This document shows positions 38,224 through 46,868 of a stretch of 64,000 nucleotides of DNA, piece after piece. Both the position numbers and the translations under genes were made by a program. The notes below the pieces were generated by a model, which made no database searches, was not told where the DNA came from, and worked only from the letters and a program-made list of their open reading frames with translations. The number at the start of each line of letters is the position of its first letter. Positions within the stretch are counted from its first letter, which is position 1. This DNA comes from Vibrio sp. 10N.286.49.B1 (GTDB lineage: Bacteria; Pseudomonadota; Gammaproteobacteria; Enterobacterales; Vibrionaceae): assembly GCF_002873335.1 (NCBI RefSeq), contig NZ_MCUW01000011.1, positions 54,495 to 118,494 on the forward strand, written 5' to 3'.

Positions 38224-38694
38224 TCATTCCCCCAGAAACCATTGAGGTGGCGTACGTTTTGTCCACTTTGCAAATCTCGCCTTATCACCCAAATAAAAAT
38301 TACGATACGCTTGTACGGGATCATCAATCACCTTGTAAGCATCAGGCATCGCTTGAGGAAAAGGGGTTAACCCAACAGCAGGGAAAGAGAATGCCGATAT
38401 TTGGCTCAACACACTCATCGACTTATGGTCCACATCTTTATTGTACCGGAATCGATACTCATCATTCAGTGCAACGGTCAGTGATTTCAACCACAAGAAG
38501 TTGTCATAAGAAGCCTCAACCCACAGTACACTGGGATGTTTAACGTGAGTCGACTTGTACGGCGTCTCAAAGCCTTTCTTATTTAAAGCAGTACATAGGA
38601 TTTGTACACTTTCTAAAATCATTTTAATGACATGCTGATCGCAATGATAGCGAGCACACCGGCTGACGTTTTCGTCTAGAACAAAAATGTTCAT
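38224..38694 (-). CDS. Conserved phage/bacterial hypothetical protein
   Basis: 156 residues from the ATG at 38694 (MNIFVLDENVSRCARYHCDQHVIKMILESVQILCTAL). The N-terminal half, with YHCDQHVIKMILE and STHVKHPSVLWVEASYDNFLWL, belongs to a family found in phages and marine bacteria that I recognise by pattern but cannot name with a function. The C-terminus ends in AKWTKRTPPQWFLGE, also typical of that family. The conserved C-D-x-H and H-P pairs could bind metal or form an active site. Confidence 0.7.
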   Translation of the reverse strand: MNIFVLDENVSRCARYHCDQHVIKMILESVQILCTALNKKGFETPYKSTHVKHPSVLWVEASYDNFLWLKSLTVALNDEYRFRYNKDVDHKSMSVLSQISAFSFPAVGLTPFPQAMPDAYKVIDDPVQAYRNFYLGDKARFAKWTKRTPPQWFLGE

Positions 38695-38808
38695 CTTTAT
38701 CCCTCTTTCCCTCATATATCAATATCAGTATGATCCTTAACCGAACCGTTCCGCATTAATCACTAATACAAGACCAGCATTTTTTTTATACCCAACCCAG
38801 CATACTGT

Positions 38809-39024
38809 TTACTTCCAACCCAACATCCAAGAGTCCTGATCTTTCAATTCTCGCCAATCAATCGAAGCTAACCTTTTCGTCATCACCGCTTCGATGACGC
38901 AGTGCACCACGACCCCTTCTTCAACTTCTAGTTCAGTCACCATAAAGTGCTTTTCTCGGTTGATTGGATTCAATGCAGTCCATTTACTATGCAATAATTT
39001 CTTGGGATTAATCTTATTGTTCAT
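38809..39024 (-). CDS. TIGR02450-family Trp-rich small protein
   Basis: 71 residues from the ATG at 39024 (MNNKINPKKLLHSKWTALNPINREKHFMV), the family's normal start. Upstream in-frame sequence to 39180 is not coding. Five tryptophans (SKWTALNP, SIDWRELKDQDSWMLGWK) define the family. Function unknown; common in Vibrio and Shewanella. Confidence 0.85.
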   Translation of the reverse strand: MNNKINPKKLLHSKWTALNPINREKHFMVTELEVEEGVVVHCVIEAVMTKRLASIDWRELKDQDSWMLGWK

Positions 39025-39308
39025 TACTTTATAGACCTCACAAACAAAGTTATATATCATCTTGATGGCTATACACCCTACTTTTACGATCCTCCTTTCG
39101 TTATTGTTCACATTAATTTGTATTTTTATTCGTCTATTCTGAAAAGCATAAAACCAGCAAATAGGTAAGTCATAATTCATGCAAGAATGTTGGTTACTGT
39201 CAGACTGTGAGCCAAGCTAAATATCAGCTTTGTCTTGATTATATTATTATTGACTTATTGTATGGCAATTGACATATACTCTCGAAAAAACACAAGGGTA
39301 TAACTGAA

Positions 39309-40178
39309 ATGACCATTAAGAAATCAACGACACTCGGCCTTATCGGCTCTATTTGTATCGCGGGGAATGCTTACGCGCAGCTAGACATGAATGATGCATC
39401 AAAAAATCGAGGCATCCCTGCCGAGTACTCGCAATTTCAATCAATCCTAGCCGTATCTAAATTACAAATATCCGAGCCTCATGGTAAAAAAGGCAATCAG
39501 ATTCAAGTCGCAGAAGACAGCAACTTTTCGAACATAGTTAATCAATATTTCTACGTTGATAAAGAAAGTGAAGCGTTCGTATTTAAAATGTTTGGTGATC
39601 ATCGCCGAGCAGAGCTTAGAGTTCATGAAAATTTTCGCAGTGATCTGCCAAACACATTTTATCGCCTAAGCGCGAGCTTCAAACCTGTTGCTCCACAAGA
39701 GTCGATGAAAGATTCTGATATTACACAAAATGAAATCACGTATTTGCAAGTACACAACAAAGGTATGAATGACAATGGCGACGGTGGTATTCCCCACCCA
39801 CTACTCCGCGTCGTTTGGAAACAAGATGCAAATGGTGTCATGGGGCATTACTGGGCCATCATCAAAGCAAATAGTCTGATTTGTAAGGGAGAGAGAGGCG
39901 CCGACAACATTGGCAAAGACGCATGCAAACCACAAAATGCTTACAAGCATTATGATTTAGGGATCGCAAGCGAGGAAAATGACACCGCATTTGATGTAAT
40001 CGTTGGTAATCAAAAACTCGTTATTAACGTTGATGGTAAACAACAAGTAGACCATGACATATCATACTGGAAGCACCTACTAAGCTATTATAAAGCTGGG
40101 GTTTACAACCAGTTTTCTAATGGAGAGAGTCACGCTGAGTTCTCTAAACTCGAGTACTCTGTCGATCAAATTAAATAG
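39309..40178 (+). CDS. Secreted PL7-type alginate lyase (second)
   Basis: 289 residues with a signal peptide ending at AYA (residue 23). PL7 catalytic blocks are RAELR (100-104), QVH (147-149) and YKAGVYNQ (261-268). It is divergent from the 4308-5300 enzyme outside these blocks and has QVH rather than QIH in the middle motif, suggesting different bond preference. Two cysteines (ICKGERG, DACKP) probably form a disulfide. With the first lyase it suggests growth on brown-algal alginate. No transporter genes lie nearby. Confidence 0.9.
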   Translation: MTIKKSTTLGLIGSICIAGNAYAQLDMNDASKNRGIPAEYSQFQSILAVSKLQISEPHGKKGNQIQVAEDSNFSNIVNQYFYVDKESEAFVFKMFGDHRRAELRVHENFRSDLPNTFYRLSASFKPVAPQESMKDSDITQNEITYLQVHNKGMNDNGDGGIPHPLLRVVWKQDANGVMGHYWAIIKANSLICKGERGADNIGKDACKPQNAYKHYDLGIASEENDTAFDVIVGNQKLVINVDGKQQVDHDISYWKHLLSYYKAGVYNQFSNGESHAEFSKLEYSVDQIK

Positions 40179-40272
40179 TTTTAGTACGAAAAGCTAACGC
40201 AAGGCGATGTAATCTTTACGTACCGGACTTGCGAAAATCGCCGTCGACTACGCTGTCGACGGCAATGAGAGA

Positions 40273-40686
40273 CTATGGCCGTTCTTTTGGTATCAGACCT
40301 TTCGTGACCAACCACTCCAACGTAACCATGGTCGCCAGTGAACAAATGGCTTTATCCGTTATATCAACATATCGAAACTCTTCAATTTCCATTGCCGGCT
40401 GCAATGCGCCAGTAAAGTCAGAGTAATAACAGGTCAGCTGCACTGTTACCCCCTTCGCTTTCCCATCCGCTTGGGCACTAAACGTCCCAGCATAATTTAA
40501 CGATTGCGGGGTTAATTCCACCGAGAGTTCTTCTTGGATTTCGCGAATCAGGGCTTGCTCGTCCGTTTCTCCTTGTTCACGTTTACCACCAGGCAGATAA
40601 AACAAATGTTTACCTTTTGAGCGAACCGTTAGTAATTTTCCATCTTGAATATACACCCAAGCTAATTTATCAATCATGTTGTTCAT
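40273..40686 (-). CDS. Nudix hydrolase
   Basis: 137 residues; GGGGG lies six bases before the ATG. The Nudix box is GGKREQGETDEQALIREIQEELSV (GX5EX7REUXEEXGU with S replacing the final G). It hydrolyses a nucleoside diphosphate linked to X; substrate unknown, possibly a damaged nucleotide (MutT-like). Single gene. Confidence 0.9.
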   Translation of the reverse strand: MNNMIDKLAWVYIQDGKLLTVRSKGKHLFYLPGGKREQGETDEQALIREIQEELSVELTPQSLNYAGTFSAQADGKAKGVTVQLTCYYSDFTGALQPAMEIEEFRYVDITDKAICSLATMVTLEWLVTKGLIPKERP

Positions 40687-41040
40687 TTATTCCCCCTGTC
40701 TAATTTGTAACCACGAGCATAATTTTCAGCCATGAATATACTATGCACCTTAAATAGCGAATTAACGCGATGGGCATCAGCGGACTGGCGATTAACAACT
40801 CCTGCTCGGATTAAAAACACCCGCTCGGATTAAAAATACACACTAAGGTTAACAATACGTACGGGCTGCTAAGCCATATCATCACCAGCGTACACTCATA
40901 AGACGACTCAGCTCTCATTTTTGACCATAATCCCATACTACTTATGGGGAATAAAACCACCTAGATTGATCTACATCATGTTTACTTATGTCGCTTTTAC
41001 GTTAAGTTAATGTTAACCAAAGGCTTGAGAGGTAGATAAA
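40687..41040. other. Intergenic region with a 16-bp direct repeat
   Basis: GCTCGGATTAAAAA occurs twice near 40804 and 40822. No gene seen. Confidence 0.35.
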
Positions 41041-41223
41041 ATGGAATTAAAAAAAGACACCAGATGTTACACGGATGTATGCGTCAACGGAAAGTGGTTT
41101 CACTACGACCATTGCACCACTCAAGCTTATATGCTGAAAGGTGGCGCATCCTGTGGCGTTGAACTCTCTAAGGTGCCATCTACTGAGCACGAACTCATTG
41201 AAATGCTAACCCTACACTTCTAA
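41041..41223 (+). CDS. Small cysteine-containing hypothetical protein
   Basis: 60 residues with a GAGAGG site before the ATG. Four cysteines (C9, C14, C26 and C38) might form a small metal site. Not recognised beyond that. Confidence 0.55.
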   Translation: MELKKDTRCYTDVCVNGKWFHYDHCTTQAYMLKGGASCGVELSKVPSTEHELIEMLTLHF

Positions 41224-41294
41224 TGTACCTGCACATTTAATGTAAAAGAGAGCTCGCCTTTGAGTCCACTGGCACGGTGAGCTTTCTTATTGCT

Positions 41295-41630
41295 TTAGCG
41301 CTCAAATGACAATGAGGTGATAGCAGCAAAAATCGATGGAAACTGAATTTTTGTTAGACACATCTCTGCAAGACAAAACTCATGAGCCTGAATGAGCTGG
41401 GTCACCTCTTCCAACGATACTGTTTGATTGCACTTTTGAAGCGCAACAGCATCTGGGCTAGAGTCAGAACTTGATGCGCACAACGTGAAACACGCTCCCA
41501 CTGAATCGACAACCACATCATCATCGCTCCAAATAAGATCGCGACTCTCCATAAAAAAATGTGGCTCAGAAGCGAGATAAATCAGCTCATCATCGCCCTC
41601 GAGTTTTAATAGGCACGGCCATTGAATCAT
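41295..41630 (-). CDS. DUF4144-family protein
   Basis: 111 residues starting MIQWPCLLKLEGDDELIYLASEPHF, the typical DUF4144 opening, and acidic overall. The family is confined to Vibrionaceae and near relatives; function unknown. Followed 21 bp upstream on the same strand by the DNA methyltransferase, with which it may be co-transcribed. Confidence 0.8.
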   Translation of the reverse strand: MIQWPCLLKLEGDDELIYLASEPHFFMESRDLIWSDDDVVVDSVGACFTLCASSSDSSPDAVALQKCNQTVSLEEVTQLIQAHEFCLAEMCLTKIQFPSIFAAITSLSFER

Positions 41631-41651
41631 TACTTCACCCTTGTCCTATGA

Positions 41652-42317
41652 CTAAGCATTTTGCATTGCGACTCGGTTAAGAAAATGCTCATGAGCCGAG
41701 TCGGAAATATCATTCCCATATGCCTTTCGCTTTAGATTGTTAGCGGCAATAAGCGTCGCCCCTGAGCCAAAAAAGGGATCCACCACCAACTCGTTTTCAT
41801 TCGAACTTTGAGAGATGAGCGTCTCCATCAAAGGGACTGGCTTTTCGGTTGGGTAACCCCGATATACACGCTTATGGGTCAGAATATCTGGGATACCGAG
41901 GTCGTTAAGCTTTCGTTTCCCTTTTTCAAAGAAAAGAATGTACTCATGGCGAGCACGATAGTGATACCCCATACCGATACTCACTTTATCCCAAATAATC
42001 GGCTTCCAAAATTTAAACCCCGCTTGCTCGGCCAGTGGCTTGATTAGGAACATGGTTTCCTGGTCGCAGAATAAGTAAAAGTGGGCGTTTTTCTTAAGAA
42101 CGCGATAGATCTGCGCAAGTAAACTCTCAAAGCGTTCATTCTCAAAGATCTCAAACCACTGATTGCTCGACGACTTACTGACTTTTAACCGAGTCGTTGT
42201 CCCTATCTTACGGTGCTTTTCCAATGACTCATACGGTGGGTCGGTGATGAGGAGATCAACACTTGTATCGGGGAGCGTGGATAGCCATTCTACGGCGTCG
42301 TATTTATGTACTTGCAT
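41652..42317 (-). CDS. Orphan DNA methyltransferase (DPPY type)
   Basis: 221 residues from the ATG at 42317, where AAGGG precedes it. The catalytic DPPY (LLITDPPYESLEKHRKIG) comes first and the SAM-binding DPFFGSGATLIAANN near the C-terminus, the beta-class order of amino-methyltransferases. YPTEKPVPLMETLI is also typical. It methylates adenine N6 or cytosine N4 in DNA. No restriction endonuclease is adjacent, so it may be regulatory, phage-derived or a leftover. Confidence 0.88.
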   Translation of the reverse strand: MQVHKYDAVEWLSTLPDTSVDLLITDPPYESLEKHRKIGTTTRLKVSKSSSNQWFEIFENERFESLLAQIYRVLKKNAHFYLFCDQETMFLIKPLAEQAGFKFWKPIIWDKVSIGMGYHYRARHEYILFFEKGKRKLNDLGIPDILTHKRVYRGYPTEKPVPLMETLISQSSNENELVVDPFFGSGATLIAANNLKRKAYGNDISDSAHEHFLNRVAMQNA

Positions 42318-42344
42318 ATAAACCCTTGTCGCCAGTAAATCCAT

Positions 42345-42707
42345 TAATTATCAAAGAGCAAAGGCTACACTGTTCTTTAAAATGCGGCAATCAAACTAGG
42401 ACGTTAACCATCACCTAGGTGCGAACGTTCACCTTAGCCGTGAGCATTTTTCTTGGCCGTAAATACTTATCTTGGCGGTAAATAATTATCTTCGAGGTAA
42501 AAATGGCTTTTGACGTTAGGCTTTTAAAGTTTCGAGGAGGCACACTAACCGCGGGGGTATAGAGCGATAGTTAGAAATAGATATATAAAGAGAGATAGAT
42601 AGGTAGAGCTAAAAGACAATGGACAAGAAAACCATGATGACAACGTAATAACGCCAACCTGACAGCGACGGTTCACTGACAAGCTAGCGTTGTTTCATCA
42701 ATACGCG
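42345..42707. other. Intergenic region with imperfect repeats
   Basis: Around 42430-42500 there are three imperfect ~25-bp repeats of the type CTTGGC(C/G)GTAAATA. No gene seen. Confidence 0.35.
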
Positions 42708-42956
42708 TTACTTATAAAAAGCTTCTACTGTGCCTTTTAGCGTAATTAACATTGGCTGACCCCAACGATCAAGCGCTTTCGGTGAAGGGATTTTTACCCA
42801 ACCTTCACTGATGCAGTACTCTTCTACATCAAAACGCTCTTTGCCGTTAAGTCGAATACCAATCGCATATTCGAAGATTTCTGCCACATGGTGAGGGCTG
42901 CGAGGATTACCTGCTAAGCGATCCGGTAGAGTTGGTTGAGATTTAGAATCGTTCAT
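42708..42956 (-). CDS. DUF3297-family protein
   Basis: 82 residues matching DUF3297 throughout: PDRLAGNPRSPHHVAEIFEYAIGIRLNGKERFDVEEYCISEGWVKIPSPKALDRWGQPMLITLKGTVEAFY. Widespread small proteobacterial protein without known function. Own transcription unit. Confidence 0.9.
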   Translation of the reverse strand: MNDSKSQPTLPDRLAGNPRSPHHVAEIFEYAIGIRLNGKERFDVEEYCISEGWVKIPSPKALDRWGQPMLITLKGTVEAFYK

Positions 42957-43200
42957 ATTGGTGACCTATAGAAAACAAAAGTGCCGTATCTTAGACAATA
43001 TACGCCCAATGCTCAAGGTCTCACGCCAGAAATCCACTCAGAGGCTGCGGTATTGAGCAAACAACCTGAACACACGGTCCAAACGTTGTGTTTGCCACCT
43101 TTTCAAGGTGCCCGTGATTTTAAGCCCACAAACCTAATCAACGGCCCAAGCAACATCAATGCTACAATGAAAAAGCGCTCATCCAACTAATTGGCTAACG

Positions 43201-43602
43201 ATGAAAGAATGTAATCAATGCGGTAAATGTTGCATCAAATACGGCGGCGGTGACTTAGCAGCTAATCAAGATGAGATTGACCTATGGGAATTGTTTAATC
43301 CCGATATCTTCGAATACGTGAAAAACAACGAGATATGGTTTGATCCTGAATCTGGCCAGAAACTGGATCGTTGTCCTTTCCTCAGTGTTGCGGCCAAACC
43401 GTCTCCTCAAGAGCCAGACAAGTACCTATGCAGTATCTATTTAGATCGACCCGAAGATTGCCGGCATTATCCGAGCTTAATCGATGAAATGGTTCGTGAC
43501 GAGTGTGAGATGATTGAAGTCGTTGATTTAGGCAATCCAAAACAAGCCCAAAAAAGATTAGATTTCCTGATGAGATACAGCAGGCCCGCCCACCACTCGT
43601 AA
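43201..43602 (+). CDS. YkgJ-family cysteine-cluster protein (copy 2)
   Basis: 133 residues with CNQCGKCCIKYGGGDL at the N-terminus, then RCPFLSV, YLCSIYLDRPEDCRHYP and DECEMIE, the full YkgJ cysteine pattern. Probably binds an Fe-S cluster or zinc. Its last 45 bp overlap the end of the convergent nucleotidyltransferase gene. Confidence 0.88.
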   Translation: MKECNQCGKCCIKYGGGDLAANQDEIDLWELFNPDIFEYVKNNEIWFDPESGQKLDRCPFLSVAAKPSPQEPDKYLCSIYLDRPEDCRHYPSLIDEMVRDECEMIEVVDLGNPKQAQKRLDFLMRYSRPAHHS

Positions 43603-44139
43603 CATTGGCCAAATCGTTAGCCAGTTTTTGGTATGGATGCGCTGTTCAAAAACGTCTCTTGTTCGCTTAGGGTTAGGCGTTATTTGAAGATTAAACAGTG
43701 AATCAAACCCAAATGCTGAAATACATTCATACTTATTCGCCCCAACCTGCCTGATCCCAACGGCAGTTTCTTTTTCTGGCCAATAAATCATAGCATCAAC
43801 CGTACTGAGATAAGGCATGTCACCATTGCGTACATGCATTAACGCTTGGTTTCTCACCTGCCAATTGAGCTCTGGCATCATGCAACGAAGTTGCTCTTCA
43901 TACTCTTGATGTTTGTTAGCCGCTTGATATCTATTGGCGGTATGTTCATTAGGATCGAAATAGATGACATCAACGTCATTCAATACTGTCGGATGCTGTT
44001 TTGAGTGTAAATGGTCCCAGACCAAATTTCTCACAAAACCGGCTGATAGATAACACTGTGGAAGGTTAAGCTGAAAAACACAGTGTAGTGCTTTAGACCT
44101 CAAGGCATCTTGCTTGATAAGCTGAATAACGTTGCTCAT
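43558..44139 (-). CDS. Nucleotidyltransferase-family protein (DUF925-like)
   Basis: 193 residues. GFVRN followed by NDVDVIYFDP gives the G-(S/G)-x9-13-D-h-D pattern of the nucleotidyltransferase fold, and LNWQVRNQALMHVRNGD plus YLSTVDAMIYWPEKETAVG match NTP_transf_6. Partner and substrate unknown. The 3' end overlaps the YkgJ gene on the other strand. Confidence 0.85.
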   Translation of the reverse strand: MSNVIQLIKQDALRSKALHCVFQLNLPQCYLSAGFVRNLVWDHLHSKQHPTVLNDVDVIYFDPNEHTANRYQAANKHQEYEEQLRCMMPELNWQVRNQALMHVRNGDMPYLSTVDAMIYWPEKETAVGIRQVGANKYECISAFGFDSLFNLQITPNPKRTRDVFEQRIHTKNWLTIWPMLRVVGGPAVSHQEI

Positions 44140-44237
44140 TACTTTCCTAAATAGGCACAGTCAAAACCGCACCATTGACCACACTACACTAGGCCTTAGT
44201 GCGTCATCCTCAATAGCACTCAAAGGCAGCGTTAATA

Positions 44238-44630
44238 CTACTCGCTTAATTCACACTTCACCTGTAACTCTTCACAGATTTTCAATACGCCAGATAAAGG
44301 ATTCGCCCCATCCGTTTCCGTTATATCAGAGGTGATCGTTAACTTCGACAACGTTGCACTCACTGCAGCAACCTTTAAGCTTCTGCTGTTCTCGCTTTGA
44401 CGTAAATCAAGCATTCGCATTGTGTCATCTTGTTGAACAATAGAGACCGCCGGATTGTTACTGACCGTATCAATCGCGACTTGATACACCTTGTCTGCTG
44501 GAGCTTGAATATCAACCGAAGCGACTTCATGATTTTGGCTTTTGTAATACACAATCGCCCCCACCGTTGCGACGCCTGCACAACCGCTAAGAAAAACGGT
44601 GGTTAGTAGTAACATCACAATTTTTTTCAT
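44238..44630 (-). CDS. DUF3568-like lipoprotein
   Basis: 130 residues with a lipobox (LLLTTVFLSGCAG), so it is a lipoprotein. The mature part (HEVASVDIQAPADKVYQVAIDTVSNNPAVSIVQQDDTMRMLDLRQ) resembles DUF3568 periplasmic lipoproteins. Function unknown. Confidence 0.75.
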   Translation of the reverse strand: MKKIVMLLLTTVFLSGCAGVATVGAIVYYKSQNHEVASVDIQAPADKVYQVAIDTVSNNPAVSIVQQDDTMRMLDLRQSENSRSLKVAAVSATLSKLTITSDITETDGANPLSGVLKICEELQVKCELSE

Positions 44631-44737
44631 TTATTCATCCTTAAATATCCTGAAGCAAACGTAAATGGCTCATCTCATCATTAAATCAGTACAGCAGCAT
44701 TACATCCAAGTTTTAAGTCTTGGCCGTTAACTAACCC

Positions 44738-44779
44738 CTAGCATCTAGCACCTAGCACCTAGCACCTAGCACCTAGACC
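44738..44779. repeat. Heptanucleotide tandem repeat (CTAGCAC)
   Basis: Six units from 44738: CTAGCAT, four perfect CTAGCAC, then CTAGACC. It lies between two minus-strand genes. Confidence 0.85.
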
Positions 44780-44851
44780 AAAACCTAACATTCATAAACC
44801 TAGTCTATCAACGATGCCAAAGCATGGGGCCAGATACCATACCTGCTGATG

Positions 44852-45199
44852 TCACAGACTCTTCAATCGCTTTGACCAGTTACCTTGGTGTTGAGAATTA
44901 CAGCGCTCTTCTGAATCATAAATAATATGCTCAGAGGCACGTTTAAACTGAATCCCCAACGCCTCACATCTTTTTTGAATTAACGAGGTCAACGCGCTCG
45001 CACTCTGACTAGAAGTAAACTGAGATAACTCATCATTCGTATCAAAGACACAAGCAATCTTTAAACTACTAGGAAAGTTGGAGTAATTAGCGGTGTGCGT
45101 TAACCACGCAAATCCATTAGTGCGATCAAGCTCCGTCTCACAAATTTCCGTCAACATCACTCTCAGTTGATTGTCGATTTTCTTATCATTTTTACGCAT
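44852..45199 (-). CDS. Hypothetical protein of a family annotated as Fis-like
   Basis: 115 residues (MRKNDKKIDNQLRVMLTEICETELDRTNGFAWLTHTANYSNFPSSLKIACVFDTNDEL). The opening resembles a Vibrio/Shewanella family that databases often label Fis family regulator, but I see no clear helix-turn-helix and the label should not be trusted. Function unknown. Confidence 0.7.
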   Translation of the reverse strand: MRKNDKKIDNQLRVMLTEICETELDRTNGFAWLTHTANYSNFPSSLKIACVFDTNDELSQFTSSQSASALTSLIQKRCEALGIQFKRASEHIIYDSEERCNSQHQGNWSKRLKSL

Positions 45200-45308
45200 G
45201 TACTACCTAACCTTTAACGCCTAACTGAAGCCAACGATCGTTGAAAACATCCTGTATGACCTCTGTCACTTGTCTTGTAACGTCATCCCAATACAGTTAA
45301 CCGCTGCC

Positions 45309-45662
45309 TTATACCAGTACTTGACGAGTATTTTTGATGAAGTGATGGATTTGACGCTCAGTTTTTGAGTCAATCATTTCTTCTGGTCGACAGCCGTTTG
45401 GACACGGCATATTCGGCGTGGTGCCAAACAGTCTGCAGATCAAAGGGCGCTCATCATATACAGTGCATCCTTTAGGTCCCAAGTGTACACAGTCGAAGTT
45501 GTTTAGTGCTTCATCATGCTCTGCGTCGGTTTTACGTGGTAAGCGAGACATTTCTTCTGACGATGTCGTCACAGGTCCGCAGCAGTCGTGACAGCCGGGC
45601 GTACACTCAAACGATGGCACGCGCTCACGCAACATTGCGATGATTTCTCGATTGTTGTTCAT
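45309..45662 (-). CDS. YkgJ-family cysteine-cluster protein (copy 3)
   Basis: 117 residues with CTPGCHDCCGPV near residue 20, NFDCVHLGPKGCTVYDERPLICRLFG, and PCPNGCRPEE after it. This is a clear YkgJ cysteine cluster, different in spacing from copies 1 and 2. Predicted metal or Fe-S binder; role unknown. Confidence 0.88.
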   Translation of the reverse strand: MNNNREIIAMLRERVPSFECTPGCHDCCGPVTTSSEEMSRLPRKTDAEHDEALNNFDCVHLGPKGCTVYDERPLICRLFGTTPNMPCPNGCRPEEMIDSKTERQIHHFIKNTRQVLV

Positions 45663-45907
45663 AAATACTTAAGCTGGATAAAAATTCAAGAGCATTATAG
45701 GTCTATCGAACTTGCATTAAAAGTTGCCAATTAGCTGCGTTGCTATTGTCTTCGCCTCACGCTCTTAATAAAGAGTATAAGTTGACCACTACCAAAATGG
45801 CCGAAACTCAGACACACAACGCATTGAGATAGTCTTATCGTCAACACCCATATTAAAGAATTTGGATAATACGGCGGCGTCCGACACCCGAATATTCGCT
45901 TGCAAAC

Positions 45908-46258
45908 CTATAGAAATTGCAGAAATATGCATGTGATGAAAGCTGGTAACCCAGCGATAAAAAACACTAAACCTGTTTGATAGTTTTGGCGTTCATGCCT
46001 TTGAAATTCTTGGTCAAAGTCATGGTCTTTCACCATCTTATACACTTTATCCGTTTGTGAGTCGTCTACCCGAATGGTTTTAATCCCTCTCCCCCCTTCC
46101 CACATCAACTTTGCCAACACCCAAATTACAATCACAACAAAAAACAGAAAGTCGATAACCTTTGTTGTATAGAAAAAAGGTACATACTTAGCCAGCAGAA
46201 AAACCGTCAATGCCGCAACGAGGTTGATCACAATGACTTTCTTGAGCAAATCGAACAA
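45908..46258 (-). CDS. Small inner-membrane protein
   Basis: 116 residues with three hydrophobic segments, two N-terminal (IVINLVAALTVFLLAKYVPF; VIDFLFFVVIVIWVLAKLMW) and one C-terminal (GLVFFIAGLPAFITCIFLQFL), separated by a charged cytoplasmic stretch. Family not recognised. Confidence 0.65.
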   Translation of the reverse strand: MFDLLKKVIVINLVAALTVFLLAKYVPFFYTTKVIDFLFFVVIVIWVLAKLMWEGGRGIKTIRVDDSQTDKVYKMVKDHDFDQEFQRHERQNYQTGLVFFIAGLPAFITCIFLQFL

Positions 46259-46311
46259 CGTTAACTCCTTAAAACATGAAACCTCATTACGATCCGGTCC
46301 ATATGGAATAG

Positions 46312-46728
46312 CTACCTTTTAGCCATTGGATGCTCAGGGTTTAGCTGAAGGAGGTCCCAAAGGTTTCCATACAAATCCTCAAACACCGCCACTGTGCCGT
46401 AATCTTGCTCCTTTGGCTCGCGGACGAAGTTAATGCCAATGGACTTCATATGTTCATAGTCGCGCCAAAAATCGTCAGTATTTAAGAAAATAAATACCCG
46501 TCCACCCGCTTGATTACCAATAAAGTCGTGCTGTTCAGGTTTAGAGGCCTTAGCGAGCAATAACGTGACACCCTTGGAATTTGGCGGCGCCACCACAACC
46601 CAACGCTTGTCTTGTTCTGGTTGATACGTATCCTCAATCAGTTCAAATTTTAGTTTGTTGACATAGAAATCTATCGCCTCGTCGTAGTCTTTGACGACAA
46701 GCGCAATATGGACAATGTTTTGCTTCAT
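46312..46728 (-). CDS. VOC-superfamily (glyoxalase-like) protein
   Basis: 138 residues from the ATG at 46728. KQNIVHIALVVKDYDEAIDFYVNKLKFELIED, then RVFIFLNTDDFWRDYEHMKSIGINFVREPKEQDYGTVAVFEDLYGNLWDLLQ give both beta-alpha-beta modules with the metal-ligand positions H7 and E near the end replaced only in part. Could be a dioxygenase, resistance or lyase enzyme; substrate unknown. Confidence 0.85.
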   Translation of the reverse strand: MKQNIVHIALVVKDYDEAIDFYVNKLKFELIEDTYQPEQDKRWVVVAPPNSKGVTLLLAKASKPEQHDFIGNQAGGRVFIFLNTDDFWRDYEHMKSIGINFVREPKEQDYGTVAVFEDLYGNLWDLLQLNPEHPMAKR

Positions 46729-46868
46729 TTTATTCCCTATTTCGACAATTTTTTGATGACAGAATCGTCGCTTAACCAAGGGTGTAATACAACCCTAAAG
46801 CACAGTATCTGACGTCGACTCTCAAATCAGACTCGGAACAGCACAAGACATAACAGGTGTGTGAATGG

